NCBI GenBank assembly: GCA_000716465.1
Contig: JNWL01000018.1
Location: 90,877 to 154,876 of the forward strand
Source: Streptomyces bikiniensis
GTDB taxonomy: Bacteria; Actinomycetota; Actinomycetes; Streptomycetales; Streptomycetaceae
Direction of reading: 5' to 3'
DNA: 64,000 bases
A program made the position numbers and the translations under genes. Below the pieces are notes generated by a model that was given only the letters and a program-made list of their open reading frames with translations, had not been told where the DNA came from and ran no database searches. Positions 1 to 8,024 of the stretch are shown one piece after another (within the stretch, counting starts at the first letter, position 1; the number at the start of each line of letters is the position of its first letter).

Positions 1-325
1 GGGTCGTGCCGAGGGCGGCGAGCCGGAGCGGGCGGCCCCGCGCGGTGGTGCCGATCTCGCGCAGCGACACCCGGTCGCCCACCCGGTCGACGGCCGCGAG
101 GAAGTCCCGCTCCTCGGTCTCGGTGGTCCAGCGGGCGCCCCGGCTCGTCTCGAAGCCGGTGCGCGGCGGCGGCTGCGCGGGGGCGCTGCCGGCCGTCTCG
201 GCGGGGACGGCGACGAGCGGCAGGGCGAGGGCGGCGGCGCCCGCCGCGAGGGCGAGCGCGCGCCGTGAACTCCGCCGCGCGGTACGGGTCTCCGGGGTAC
301 GGGTCTTCGCGGTACGGATCGTCAT
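1..325 (-). CDS. Secreted M14-family zinc carboxypeptidase, N-terminal part (runs off the window)
   Basis: Only the first 108 codons are inside the window. The ATG at 325 opens a protein with an Arg-rich n-region, a long Ala/Leu hydrophobic core and a likely signal peptidase site near residue 43. A mature start containing WTTETEERDFLAAV and EIGTTARGRPLRLAALG follows; this is the usual N-terminus of M14 carboxypeptidases, which cut C-terminal residues outside the cell using zinc. The zinc ligands lie beyond the window, so activity cannot be judged. Its ATG overlaps the TGA of the upstream S15 peptidase gene (ATGA, 325-322), so the two are probably co-transcribed and translationally coupled. 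The family call is moderately sure. Confidence 0.7.
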   Translation of the reverse strand, partial: MTIRTAKTRTPETRTARRSSRRALALAAGAAALALPLVAVPAETAGSAPAQPPPRTGFETSRGARWTTETEERDFLAAVDRVGDRVSLREIGTTARGRPLRLAALGTT

Positions 326-2367
326 CGGGCGGCCCCCGTTCCGGGCAGGCGCGGACCGGCGACGGCGGCCGGCGGCGCGGAGACGCCCGGTTGCAGGAGC
401 GCGGACGGCGGCCGGAGCGCGTGCGGCGGGGCGGAGAGGGCCGGGGCCGGTCCCGTGGTGGCCCGGGCGAAGGCGCCCGCGCCGCCGACCAGCGGCACCT
501 CCGCCCGGGTGCGGACGAGGTCCAGGGTGAGGGTCGGGGTGGTCGACGGGGGGTCGAGCAGGTCCCGGTCGGTGCCGCCGACGATCAGGGCGAGCCGGTG
601 GCCGGCCGGGACGACGTAGTCGGCGGCGGCGAGGTCCAGGGTGAGGGTGTACGTCCTGCCGGGGGTCAGCGGGCGCCCCTTCCGGGGGTCGGCCCAGGTG
701 CCGAGGTCGGCCCAGCCCCGGCTGACGACCGTGTGCGCGACGTCGGCGGTGCGGGCCTCGGTCTCCTTGAAGCAGGCGCTGTCGCCGGGGGTGCTCGCGC
801 CCCAGCAGGTGCGGTGGGCGAGGGTGGTGATGCCCTCCCCCGCCGCCGTGTAGTCGCGGATGGCGGCGGGGCCGAGGTCGACGAGGACGGCGGAGAGGTG
901 GGCGGTGGCGGTGGTCGGGGTGGCGGTGACCGTCACCCGGGAGGAGCCGGCGATCCGCAGGTCGCGGGAGAGCGGGCGGGTGACGAACCCGGCCTTCTCG
1001 GGGGTCGCGGCGTCGATCCGGGCCGCCCAGTCCAGTTCCCCGAGGGACGGGTCGTCGGTGAAGGCGGCGGTGGAGCCGGGGGCGGCGGGGGTGCGGCCGA
1101 GGACGCCGGGGCCGGCGGCGGCGCCGGGTGCGGGGCGCAGGGCGGTGGTCGCGGTGCCGCGCGGCGGCCAGTGCCGGTCGGTGGTCCAGCGGTCCGGGGC
1201 GCGCTCGATGTCGGCGACGGGCTCGCGGTCGACGCCGTTGTCGTAGCCGAGGAGGTAGTGGTCGAACCAGCGGTGCAGGGTGCGGACCCAGTCGGCGCGC
1301 CGGAAGTCGAAGGGGTCGACGTGACCGGTCTGCGAGAGCCAGACCTTCCGCTCGACGCCGTGGGCGGCGAGGGCGTCCCACCACTTGCCGAACTGCCCGG
1401 CCCGCACGTTGAGGTCCTGCTGCCCGTGCACGGCGAAGACGCTGGCCCTCACCTTGTGGGCGTCCTTGACGTGGTCGCGCTCGCCCCAGGCCGCCGTCCA
1501 GTCGCCGCTGTAGGGGGTGGCGGCGGTGATCCGGTCCTGGACGGCGCCGCAGCGGACCCGCGCGTCGGGGCTGTTGACGTAGTCGGAGAGCCAGCTCGGG
1601 TTGGCGTCGTAGAGCGGGGCGCCCTGGGAGTGGAAGTAGTCGTACCAGGAGGAGATGGCGCCGATGGGGACGATCGTTTTCAGCCCTTCGACGCCGGTGG
1701 CGGCCACGCCGTTGGCGACGGTGCCGTCCCAGCTCTTGCCGATCATGCCGACGTTCCCGGTGCTCCAGCCGGTGGCGCGGGCCGGGGCCGTGCCGGTGCG
1801 GGTGGTGTAGCCGCGGGCGCGGCCGTTGAGCCAGTCGACGACGGCCTTGGCGGACCGCACGTCGGAACGTCCGCCGACGTCGTCGCAGCCGTCGGACCGG
1901 TTGGTGCCGGCGAGGTCGACGGCGACGAAGGCGTAGCCGCGCGGGACGAAGTAGTTGTCGTAGTAGAGCGGGAACTGAACGGGCTTCCCGTCCGCGTCGT
2001 ACGTCTTCTTCTGGCTCTCGTTGCCGCGTCCGCAGCAGGCGTAGTACGGGCTGGCGTCCATGATGACCGGGATCTTCCGGCCGGCCGCGGCGGGTTCCCG
2101 GGGGCGGACGACGTCGACGGCGACCCGGTCGGCGCGTCCGTCGCCGTCGCCGTCGAGTCCGGTGTCCACCCAGACGGACTCGCGGACGGCGTCGGCGTAC
2201 GAGTGGACGGGGCGCGACTCGCGCACGGCCCCGGCCGCGGGCGCGGCGGGGTCGGTCCGGGCGCCGGCCGGGGTGACGAGGGTCGCGAGCAGCGCGGCCG
2301 TGGCCGCCGCCACGAGGGTTCCGTACGGCGCTCGGGCTCCGCGGGTGATCCGCTTTCGCATCGGCAT
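322..2367 (-). CDS. Secreted S15-family peptidase (Xaa-Pro dipeptidyl-peptidase-like / CocE family)
   Basis: 681 aa. A signal peptide (RKR followed by an Ala/Leu core ending near AGA, residues 1-37) shows export. The alpha/beta-hydrolase core has the S15 nucleophile elbow GKSWDG (Ser about 212), an Asp in VHGQQDLNV and a His in QTGHVDPF. A C-terminal jelly-roll domain (VTVTATPTTATAHLSAVLVD) is typical of the family, whose members cleave X-Pro dipeptides or act as acyl hydrolases. The start at 2367 is chosen because it gives a complete signal peptide; a second Met two codons on is equally possible. The stop overlaps the start of the M14 carboxypeptidase gene, giving a secreted peptidase pair. 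Substrate is unknown. Confidence 0.9.
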   Translation of the reverse strand: MPMRKRITRGARAPYGTLVAAATAALLATLVTPAGARTDPAAPAAGAVRESRPVHSYADAVRESVWVDTGLDGDGDGRADRVAVDVVRPREPAAAGRKIPVIMDASPYYACCGRGNESQKKTYDADGKPVQFPLYYDNYFVPRGYAFVAVDLAGTNRSDGCDDVGGRSDVRSAKAVVDWLNGRARGYTTRTGTAPARATGWSTGNVGMIGKSWDGTVANGVAATGVEGLKTIVPIGAISSWYDYFHSQGAPLYDANPSWLSDYVNSPDARVRCGAVQDRITAATPYSGDWTAAWGERDHVKDAHKVRASVFAVHGQQDLNVRAGQFGKWWDALAAHGVERKVWLSQTGHVDPFDFRRADWVRTLHRWFDHYLLGYDNGVDREPVADIERAPDRWTTDRHWPPRGTATTALRPAPGAAAGPGVLGRTPAAPGSTAAFTDDPSLGELDWAARIDAATPEKAGFVTRPLSRDLRIAGSSRVTVTATPTTATAHLSAVLVDLGPAAIRDYTAAGEGITTLAHRTCWGASTPGDSACFKETEARTADVAHTVVSRGWADLGTWADPRKGRPLTPGRTYTLTLDLAAADYVVPAGHRLALIVGGTDRDLLDPPSTTPTLTLDLVRTRAEVPLVGGAGAFARATTGPAPALSAPPHALRPPSALLQPGVSAPPAAVAGPRLPGTGAAR

Positions 2368-2501
2368 GGGCGGGAACGTACCCCGGTCAACTCCCGTGCA
2401 AAAGAGCGCCGGAGGGAATCGGGGTCCATTCGGGGGGATCCCGTGGGCGGAGGGGTTCGTGTCGGCCGAATGGCGATCGTGTGACAGGAGGTCCTCTGGA
2501 C

Positions 2502-2531
2502 GTGACGGTCCGTCGGGGCTCTGAATAGGGT
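2502..2531 (+). promoter_or_regulatory. Candidate housekeeping promoter of the M1 peptidase gene
   Basis: GTGACG (2502-2507) and TAGGGT (2526-2531) are separated by 18 bp and fit the Streptomyces HrdB-type pattern (TTGACn / TAnnnT). This leaves a leader of about 55 nt before the GTG at 2593. Assigned by eye. Confidence 0.4.
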
Positions 2532-2592
2532 CGAGAGCAAGGACCGACGACCACCCGCGCGTCTTACGTTTCTTATGACTTGGGGAGCACCT

Positions 2593-4158
2593 GTGCACCG
2601 CAGAATCATCGTTCCGAGCGCCCTCGCGGCCTCCCTGATGCTGGCGATCCCGGCGTCGGCGGCCGACTTCGTCCCTGGGGCCCCGGGCATCGGCGACTCC
2701 TACTACCCCGCCAGCGGCAACGGCGGCTACGACGTCTCGCACTACGACCTGCGCCTGAAGTACGAGCCCGCCACGGACCTCCTGGAGGGCACGGCGACGA
2801 TCGTCGCCACCACCAAGCAGAACCTGTCCCGGTTCAACCTCGACCTCGGACTGAAGGTCAGCGAGGTCCGGGTGAACGGCCGGATCGCGAAGTTCGCCGC
2901 CTCCGGCGCCCACGAGCTGGAGGTCACCCCGGCCGTCCCGCTGGAGAAGAACAAGGAGATCTCGGTGGTCGTCCGCTACGCGGGCAAGCCCTCCGAGTTC
3001 AAGATAGACGGCTGGTCGGCCTGGGCCCGCACCCCGGACGGCGGTGTCGCCGCCCAGGAGCCGGACTCGGCCGTGTGGTGGTTCCCGTCCAACGACCACC
3101 CGCTGGACAAGGCCACCTTCGACGTCTCGGTCTCGGTGCCGGCCGGTCACCAGGCCATCAGCAACGGCGTGCTGCAGTCGCAGTCCACGTCGCTGGGCCG
3201 GACCCGTTTCAACTGGCGCTCCGACAAGCCGCAGGCGACGTATCTGGCCACGCTCGCCGTCGGGAAGTTCGACATCACGACGGACCGCACGGCGAACGGC
3301 CTGCCGGTCCTCAACGCGTACAGCAAGGACCTGGGCGCCCACGCGGGCGCGGCGCGCGCCTCGATCGAGCGCACGACCGAGGTGGCGGAGTGGCTGGAGA
3401 CGGTCTTCGGGCCGTACCCGTTCAACTCGCTCGGCGGTTACGTGCCCAATGTGACCAGCGGTTTCGCCCTGGAGACGCAGACCCGGCCGTTCTACAGCCC
3501 GCGGCAGTTCGCCAACGGCGCGAACGTGTCGGTGGTCGTCCACGAGCTGGCGCACCAGTGGTACGGCGACAGCGTGTCCGTCCGGGACTGGAAGGACATC
3601 TGGATCAACGAGGGCTTCGCCCGGTACAGCCAGTGGCTGTGGTCGGAGAAGGAGGGCGAGGGCACGGCGCAGGAGCTGGCGGACTACGTGTACGCCCTGC
3701 GGGGCGCGGACGACCCGTTCTGGACGGTGAAGCCGGGCGACCCGGGCCCGGAGAACCAGTTCCACGGCGCCGTCTACGACCGGGGCGCGCTGGCGCTCCA
3801 TGCGCTGCGCAACGAGATCGGGGACGAGGACTTCTTCGCGGTCCTGAAGGGCTGGCCGAAGCAGTTCGCCTACGGCAACGCGCGGGTGGCCGACTTCGTA
3901 CGGTACGCGGAGCGGGTCTCCGGCGAGCCGCTGGCCGAGCTGTTCGACACCTGGCTGTACGAGCCGTCGAAGCCGGCCGCTCCGGCGGCGGCCGCGGCGG
4001 GCCTGTCCGCCCCGGCGGCCGGGCGGCAGACGGCCCCGAAGGCGGGGGCGAAGGCCGCGAAGCCGGTGCAGCCGAAGTCGTGGAAGAAGATCGCGGCGAC
4101 GAACACGGTCCACGACCACGAGCGCGGCCGTGGCCACGAGGGCCACGGCAGTCACTGA
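2593..4158 (+). CDS. Secreted M1-family zinc aminopeptidase
   Basis: 521 aa. The catalytic HEXXH lies in HELAHQWYG (His 317, Glu 318, His 321), with the third ligand in NEGFARY (Glu 340), the standard M1 HEXXH-X18-E arrangement. A GAMEN-like position is replaced by GFALETQTRP. A signal peptide (HRRIIVPSALAASLMLAIPASA) indicates export. It is much shorter than PepN and lacks the large C-terminal domain, like other secreted streptomycete M1 enzymes. The GTG at 2593 is preferred over an in-frame ATG at 2575 because GGGGAG (2582-2587) stands 5 nt before it. The C-terminus is an Ala/Pro/Lys linker followed by a His-rich tail that could bind metal. Confidence 0.88.
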   Translation: MHRRIIVPSALAASLMLAIPASAADFVPGAPGIGDSYYPASGNGGYDVSHYDLRLKYEPATDLLEGTATIVATTKQNLSRFNLDLGLKVSEVRVNGRIAKFAASGAHELEVTPAVPLEKNKEISVVVRYAGKPSEFKIDGWSAWARTPDGGVAAQEPDSAVWWFPSNDHPLDKATFDVSVSVPAGHQAISNGVLQSQSTSLGRTRFNWRSDKPQATYLATLAVGKFDITTDRTANGLPVLNAYSKDLGAHAGAARASIERTTEVAEWLETVFGPYPFNSLGGYVPNVTSGFALETQTRPFYSPRQFANGANVSVVVHELAHQWYGDSVSVRDWKDIWINEGFARYSQWLWSEKEGEGTAQELADYVYALRGADDPFWTVKPGDPGPENQFHGAVYDRGALALHALRNEIGDEDFFAVLKGWPKQFAYGNARVADFVRYAERVSGEPLAELFDTWLYEPSKPAAPAAAAAGLSAPAAGRQTAPKAGAKAAKPVQPKSWKKIAATNTVHDHERGRGHEGHGSH

Positions 4159-4188
4159 GCCGTACGGCGGGTCCCGGGAGGCCGTCCG

Positions 4189-5052
4189 TCAGCGCTTCGC
4201 GCGGCGGGCGGCCTTCCGCGCCTCCCTGGCGAGGGGCAGGTAGCGCAGCCGCTCGGGCAGGACGGGGACCACGGCCCGCAGCACCCGGCAGAGCCGGCGC
4301 AGGGTGCGCTCCTGCGCGTCCGTCCACTCCAGGCCGACGGCCTCGCGGGCGTCCGGGGGCATGAAGCCGGCGGTGAGGAAGGCGCGCAGCCGCAGGAAGG
4401 GGCGGCGCAGGAGGGGCCAGAGGAGGCGGAGGGCGAGCCGGACCGGCAGCGGGCCCCGGTCGGGCGCGGGGACGGGCAGGTCGGTGTCGAGGAGTTCCCG
4501 GACGACGACGGTGGCCTCCAGCTCCTCGGCGAGGACCTTGCGGTAGTACGGCCAGAACTCCTCGATCGTCTGCGGCATGTCCCGGTCGTGGATGCCGAGG
4601 ACCCGGCCGACCTGGAGCCATTCGGCGTACAGCTGTCGTTCCTGGGCGCCGGTGAGGGGGCGGGCGAGCAGGCGGAGGCCGTGCCGGTAGACGGGGAAGC
4701 CGGTGGCGTGCACCCAGGAGTAGTAGGCGGGGGTGAGGGCGTGGTAGCGGCGTCCGTGGGCGTCGGTGCCCCGGATCGTACGGTGCAGCTCCCGGAGCCT
4801 GCGGCCCTCGCGGGCGGCTTCCTCGCCGCCGTAGACCCAGAGCTGGACCGAGCGCAGGGAGCGCTCGCCGCGGCCCCAGGGGTCGGTGCGGAAGACGGAG
4901 TGCTCGTCGACGCCGGCGCCGATCGCGGGGTGGGCGACCTGCATGGTGAGGGCGGCGGGCAGCATGAGGAGCGACCGGACGTCGCCGGCGACGCTCCACA
5001 GCACTCCGCCCACGGGCGGTGGCGCGGGGTCGGCCTGCTTCGCGCGTTCCAC
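4189..5052 (-). CDS. MpaB-family (DUF2236) oxygenase, first of two in the window
   Basis: 287 aa. The family signature is clear: SLLMLPAALTMQVAHPAIGAG followed by SVFRTDPWGRGERSL, then WVHATGFPVYRHGL and EEFWPYYRKV. This is the same scaffold as fungal MpaB and bacterial latex-clearing proteins, which are haem-dependent and cleave C=C bonds of isoprenoid chains. The substrate here is unknown and no signal peptide is seen. The GTG at 5052 is selected because AGAGGAGGAG lies just upstream; the frame stays open further but without a better start. A second family member lies at 17621-18937. Confidence 0.8.
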   Translation of the reverse strand: MERAKQADPAPPPVGGVLWSVAGDVRSLLMLPAALTMQVAHPAIGAGVDEHSVFRTDPWGRGERSLRSVQLWVYGGEEAAREGRRLRELHRTIRGTDAHGRRYHALTPAYYSWVHATGFPVYRHGLRLLARPLTGAQERQLYAEWLQVGRVLGIHDRDMPQTIEEFWPYYRKVLAEELEATVVVRELLDTDLPVPAPDRGPLPVRLALRLLWPLLRRPFLRLRAFLTAGFMPPDAREAVGLEWTDAQERTLRRLCRVLRAVVPVLPERLRYLPLAREARKAARRAKR

Positions 5053-5119
5053 GGTGCTCCTCCTCTGCGGTCGTCCCCAGGGTGCACCCGTGGCGGGGTG
5101 CGCGGCGAGGGACATGACG

Positions 5120-5149
5120 AAGGGGCCGTCGCCCGGGCGACGGCCCCTT
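5120..5149. terminator. Perfect 30-bp palindrome, likely terminator
   Basis: Two 15-bp arms (AAGGGGCCGTCGCCC and its exact complement) meet with no spacer. The palindrome starts 13 bp past the stop of the b-subunit-like gene. There is no T-tract, as is common for streptomycete terminators. Confidence 0.65.
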
Positions 5150-5162
5150 CCGGGTGTACAGG

Positions 5163-5648
5163 TCAGGCGCGGTCGGCGCCGACCGGCTCGCCGACGATGC
5201 GGCCGGCGAGGGCGTGGGCCCAGGCGTCGACGTCGGCGTTGAGCTCGCGCTCGGCGTTGGCGCGCTCCTCGGCGATCTTCGCGGTGCCGGCGGCGAGGAT
5301 GGCGTCGCGCTCGGCGGAGCCCTCGGCGCGGGCGGCGGCGATGGCGGCGGAGCCCTCCTCGACGGCCTTGGAGCGGATGCGCGCGGCCTCGTGGCGGGCC
5401 TCGGCGAGCTCGGCCTCGTACTGCTCGCGGACGCGGGAGGCCTCGGCGCGCAGGTCGTCGGCGCGGTCGGTGCCGCCCTCGATGGCGTCCTCGCGCTCCT
5501 CGATCGTCCGCTTGATCTTCGGCAGGACGCCCTTCGCCAGGATGAGGAAGGTGATGCCGAACAACACCAGGCCGAGGATGAGCTCGGCCCAGACGGGGTT
5601 GAGCGGACCGAGGTCCATGTTGAAGATCTGCGAGTTCGCGAGGGTCAT
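5163..5648 (-). CDS. Orphan ATP synthase F0 subunit b-like protein
   Basis: 161 aa. One N-terminal membrane helix (about residues 20-42, VWAELILGLVLFGITFLILAKG) is followed by IKRTIEEREDAIEGG and a long Ala/Glu/Arg-rich coiled coil, exactly the layout of AtpF. It ends with a short helix (DAWAHALAGRIVGEP). No other ATP synthase subunit is nearby, so this is a stand-alone paralogue rather than part of an atp operon. It could dimerise at the membrane as a scaffold, or replace the usual b subunit under some condition; both are guesses. The ATG at 5648 has no clear ribosome binding site; an alternative Met lies at 5618. Confidence 0.75.
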   Translation of the reverse strand: MTLANSQIFNMDLGPLNPVWAELILGLVLFGITFLILAKGVLPKIKRTIEEREDAIEGGTDRADDLRAEASRVREQYEAELAEARHEAARIRSKAVEEGSAAIAAARAEGSAERDAILAAGTAKIAEERANAERELNADVDAWAHALAGRIVGEPVGADRA

Positions 5649-5818
5649 GCGCGCATTCTACCTGGAGCAAATGGGTGCAATGGAGACACCGGAGTGAGAG
5701 TTGGCACGCCCGTGCGGACGCGGCCAGATTCCGGGCACCCAGAGGCTACCGGAAGGTAACCGCGGCTGATTGTATGTGCGGCGCCAGCCCAATCCCCCAC
5801 GCCTCCACGGGAGTTCAC

Positions 5819-6799
5819 GTGACGTTCGCCGCGCTCCGCCGCGCCCCCGGCGCCGCCCTTTCCCTCGCGCTCGCCGCCGCCACCCTGGCGGCGACGGCCC
5901 CGGCCGCGTCCGCCGCGCCCGCCGAGGCCCCTCGCCTGAAGGTCCTCACCTACAACGCGTTCCTCTTCTCGAAGACGCTGTACCCGAACTGGGGGCAGGA
6001 CCACCGGGCGAAGGCGATCCCCGCCGCGCCCTTCTTCCAGGGGCAGGACGTCGTCGTCCTCCAGGAGGCCTTCGACAACTCCGCCTCCGACGCCCTCAAG
6101 GCGAACGCGGCCGGGCAGTACCCGCACCAGACCCCGGTCGTGGGCCGGAGCAAGAGCGGCTGGGACGCCACCGGCGGCTCCTACTCCGCGACCACGCCCG
6201 AGGACGGCGGCGTGACGATCCTCAGCAAGTGGCCGATCGTCCGCAAGGAGCAGTACGTCTACAAGGACGCCTGCGGCGCCGACTGGTGGTCGAACAAGGG
6301 CTTCGCGTACGCCGTGCTCGACGTGAACGGCAGCCGGGTCCACGTCCTCGGCACCCACGCGCAGTCCACCGACCCGGGGTGCTCGGCGGGCGAGGCGGCG
6401 CAGATGCGCAGCCGCCAGTTCAAGGCGATCGACGCCTTCCTCGACGCGAAGAGGATCCCGGCGGGCGAGCAGGTGATCGTCGCGGGCGACATGAACGTCG
6501 ACTCGCACACGCCCGAGTACGGCACGATGCTCGCCGACGCGGGCCTGGTGGGGGCCGACGCCCGCACCGGCCACCCGTACTCCTTCGACACCGACCTGAA
6601 CTCGATCGCCTCCGAGCGCTACCCGGACGACCCGCGCGAGGACCTCGATTACGTCCTCTTCCGCGCCGGGAACGCGCGGCCGGCCGGCTGGACCAACCAC
6701 GTGGTCCTGGAGAAGAGCGCCCCGTGGACGGTCGGCAGCTGGGGCACGAACTACACGTACACCAACCTTTCGGACCACTATCCGGTCACGGGCTTCTGA
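5819..6799 (+). CDS. Secreted sphingomyelinase C-like phosphodiesterase (endonuclease/exonuclease/phosphatase fold)
   Basis: 326 aa. The GTG at 5819 follows GGGAG (5809-5813) by 5 nt and begins a signal peptide ending near ASAAPA. The mature protein shows the DNase I-like fold: LKVLTYNAF, VVVLQEAFD (metal-binding Glu), VHVLGTHAQS, VIVAGDMNVDSH (Asp/Asn pair), EDLDYVLFR and a terminal LSDHYPV (catalytic Asp-His). The combination is that of neutral sphingomyelinases of the beta-haemolysin type, which split sphingomyelin into ceramide and phosphocholine. Other phosphodiester substrates are possible. It stands alone between convergent and divergent neighbours. Confidence 0.85.
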   Translation: MTFAALRRAPGAALSLALAAATLAATAPAASAAPAEAPRLKVLTYNAFLFSKTLYPNWGQDHRAKAIPAAPFFQGQDVVVLQEAFDNSASDALKANAAGQYPHQTPVVGRSKSGWDATGGSYSATTPEDGGVTILSKWPIVRKEQYVYKDACGADWWSNKGFAYAVLDVNGSRVHVLGTHAQSTDPGCSAGEAAQMRSRQFKAIDAFLDAKRIPAGEQVIVAGDMNVDSHTPEYGTMLADAGLVGADARTGHPYSFDTDLNSIASERYPDDPREDLDYVLFRAGNARPAGWTNHVVLEKSAPWTVGSWGTNYTYTNLSDHYPVTGF

Positions 6800-6809
6800 C
6801 GGCCGGCCC

Positions 6810-6839
6810 GGGGGCCGCGGCTCAGTAGCCGCGGCCCCC
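6810..6839. terminator. Bidirectional hairpin terminator
   Basis: Perfect 13-bp arms (GGGGGCCGCGGCT and complement) with a CAGT loop lie between two convergent genes. The stop codon of the minus-strand gene sits inside the hairpin. Confidence 0.65.
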
Positions 6840-7313
6840 GAAGAGGCTGTAGAGCCAGGCGCCGAGCACCGCGACGACACAGAGCATGACGAACCACGAG
6901 CCGGCGCTGGTGTGCCGCTCCTTCCGGGGGCGGCGGCCGGGGCGGGGGGCGCGGGCCTTCCGCCCCGGCTTCTCGCGCTTCCCGCCCTTCCCCGCGCGGT
7001 CCGGCGCGGGCGCCGGCTCGTCCATCGCGGCGACGTCGGCGAGCATCCGGCGGCAGACCGCCGCCAGCTCCGCCGTCCCGGCCGTCAGGTCCACGACCAC
7101 CTCGGTGCGCGCCGGCGCCGTCGTGCCGCCGTCCAGTATCCGTCCGGCGCGCAGCAGCGCCCGGTCCTTGCCCCCGGTCGGGGCCAGGCTGATCCAGCGG
7201 CGCACGTGCTCGCCCCGGATCACCACCCCGCCGCCCCGCTCGCGGTAGACGGTGTGCTCCCGCCACAGGATCCCGGCCAATTCCCCCGCCGTGTCCCTGA
7301 GTTCCGCGTACAT
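6822..7313 (-). CDS. Uncharacterised protein with a C-terminal membrane anchor
   Basis: 163 aa, not recognised. Residues 1-95 look globular and include a basic segment (GEHVRRWISLAPTGGKDRALLRAG). Residues about 97-135 form a very basic Lys/Arg/Gly/Pro linker, and residues 138-156 (AGSWFVMLCVVAVLGAWLY) form one membrane helix close to the C-terminus. The layout suggests a tail-anchored protein with the N-domain in the cytoplasm. The ATG at 7313 is preceded by a G-run (GGGGGG) about 6 nt upstream. Confidence 0.6.
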   Translation of the reverse strand: MYAELRDTAGELAGILWREHTVYRERGGGVVIRGEHVRRWISLAPTGGKDRALLRAGRILDGGTTAPARTEVVVDLTAGTAELAAVCRRMLADVAAMDEPAPAPDRAGKGGKREKPGRKARAPRPGRRPRKERHTSAGSWFVMLCVVAVLGAWLYSLFGGRGY

Positions 7314-7406
7314 CGAATCCCCCCTGTCTCTCTGCCCCCGTCGCGCCGGCGGCCGACTCTAGCCCCCGCGCCCGAGGCCGCTCACCACACCCCGGCCCCG
7401 CGCCCC

Positions 7407-7901
7407 TTACGCGCCGAAGTCGTACACCGTGACCGGTATCCCCCGGTCCACGAGCCGCCGGAGGACCAGCGGCTCGACCCGGTCCCAGGAGCCGCCCGCG
7501 AGTCCGCAGCCGATCCGGGGCATGTACACGGAGGCACCCAGCTCGGCGGCCTTGTCCGCCAGCGTCCCGAGGGCCGTGTCGATCGCCTCGTACCGTACGG
7601 GGACGCCCGTGCTCCGTCCTGTGCGCATTCCCCGCTGCCCCACCAGGTTGGCCACCCAGACGTACGGCTCGACGCGGACGAACTGGACCGCGCCCAGGCC
7701 GAAGTCGTTCCCCGCCCGCTCCCGGTGCCACCGGCGGTAGGCGGCCTCCGGCTCGGGCCAGCGGCGGGAGAGGGCCAGGACGAAGCCCTTGCCCCAGCCG
7801 CCGAGGTCGTTGCAGACATGGGCGATGATCTTGACGCCCTCGCCCTGCGGGGAGGTGGCGTCCCCCCGGACGTGGGCCATCCCGTTCGCACTCCCGTTCA
7901 T
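7407..7901 (-). CDS. Macro-domain protein (ADP-ribose binding/processing type)
   Basis: 164 aa, a single macro domain: VRGDATSPQGEGVKIIAHVCN, GGWGKGF (phosphate-binding loop), VWVANLVGQ and MPRIGCGLAGG. These proteins bind ADP-ribose, and many remove it from proteins or hydrolyse O-acetyl-ADP-ribose or ADP-ribose 1''-phosphate. The Asn of HVCND and the GCGLAGG loop are kept, so activity is plausible. The ATG at 7901 has TAGCGT 7 nt upstream (7909-7914), fitting a leaderless mRNA; an alternative ATG at 7880 has GGGAG about 10 nt before it. Divergent from the MerR gene. Confidence 0.82.
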   Translation of the reverse strand: MNGSANGMAHVRGDATSPQGEGVKIIAHVCNDLGGWGKGFVLALSRRWPEPEAAYRRWHRERAGNDFGLGAVQFVRVEPYVWVANLVGQRGMRTGRSTGVPVRYEAIDTALGTLADKAAELGASVYMPRIGCGLAGGSWDRVEPLVLRRLVDRGIPVTVYDFGA

Positions 7902-7943
7902 GACGATCACGCTACGGGTGGCCACTGACAATCGCGCCGGTCT

Positions 7944-7973
7944 TTTACAGCGGTGGTGAGACAGCAATACTGT
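7944..7973 (+). promoter_or_regulatory. Candidate promoter of the MerR-family gene
   Basis: TTTACA (7944-7949) and TACTGT (7968-7973) are 18 bp apart. The slightly long spacer is typical of MerR-controlled promoters. Its predicted start point (about 7980) rules out the ATG at 7953 and favours translation from 8025. Confidence 0.4.
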
Positions 7974-8024
7974 TCCAGCGGTCCGGACACGCGGGCCGAC
8001 GGCTGGGGAAGCGAGGCGGCTCGG

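Noticed and set aside
265..2484. Long open frame on the plus strand antisense to the S15 peptidase
   Set aside because: Gly/Val/Arg-rich shadow typical of high-GC DNA; the opposite strand encodes a full peptidase with catalytic motifs.
5163..5648. Start of an atp operon
   Set aside because: No other ATP synthase subunit lies on either side, and a terminator follows directly.
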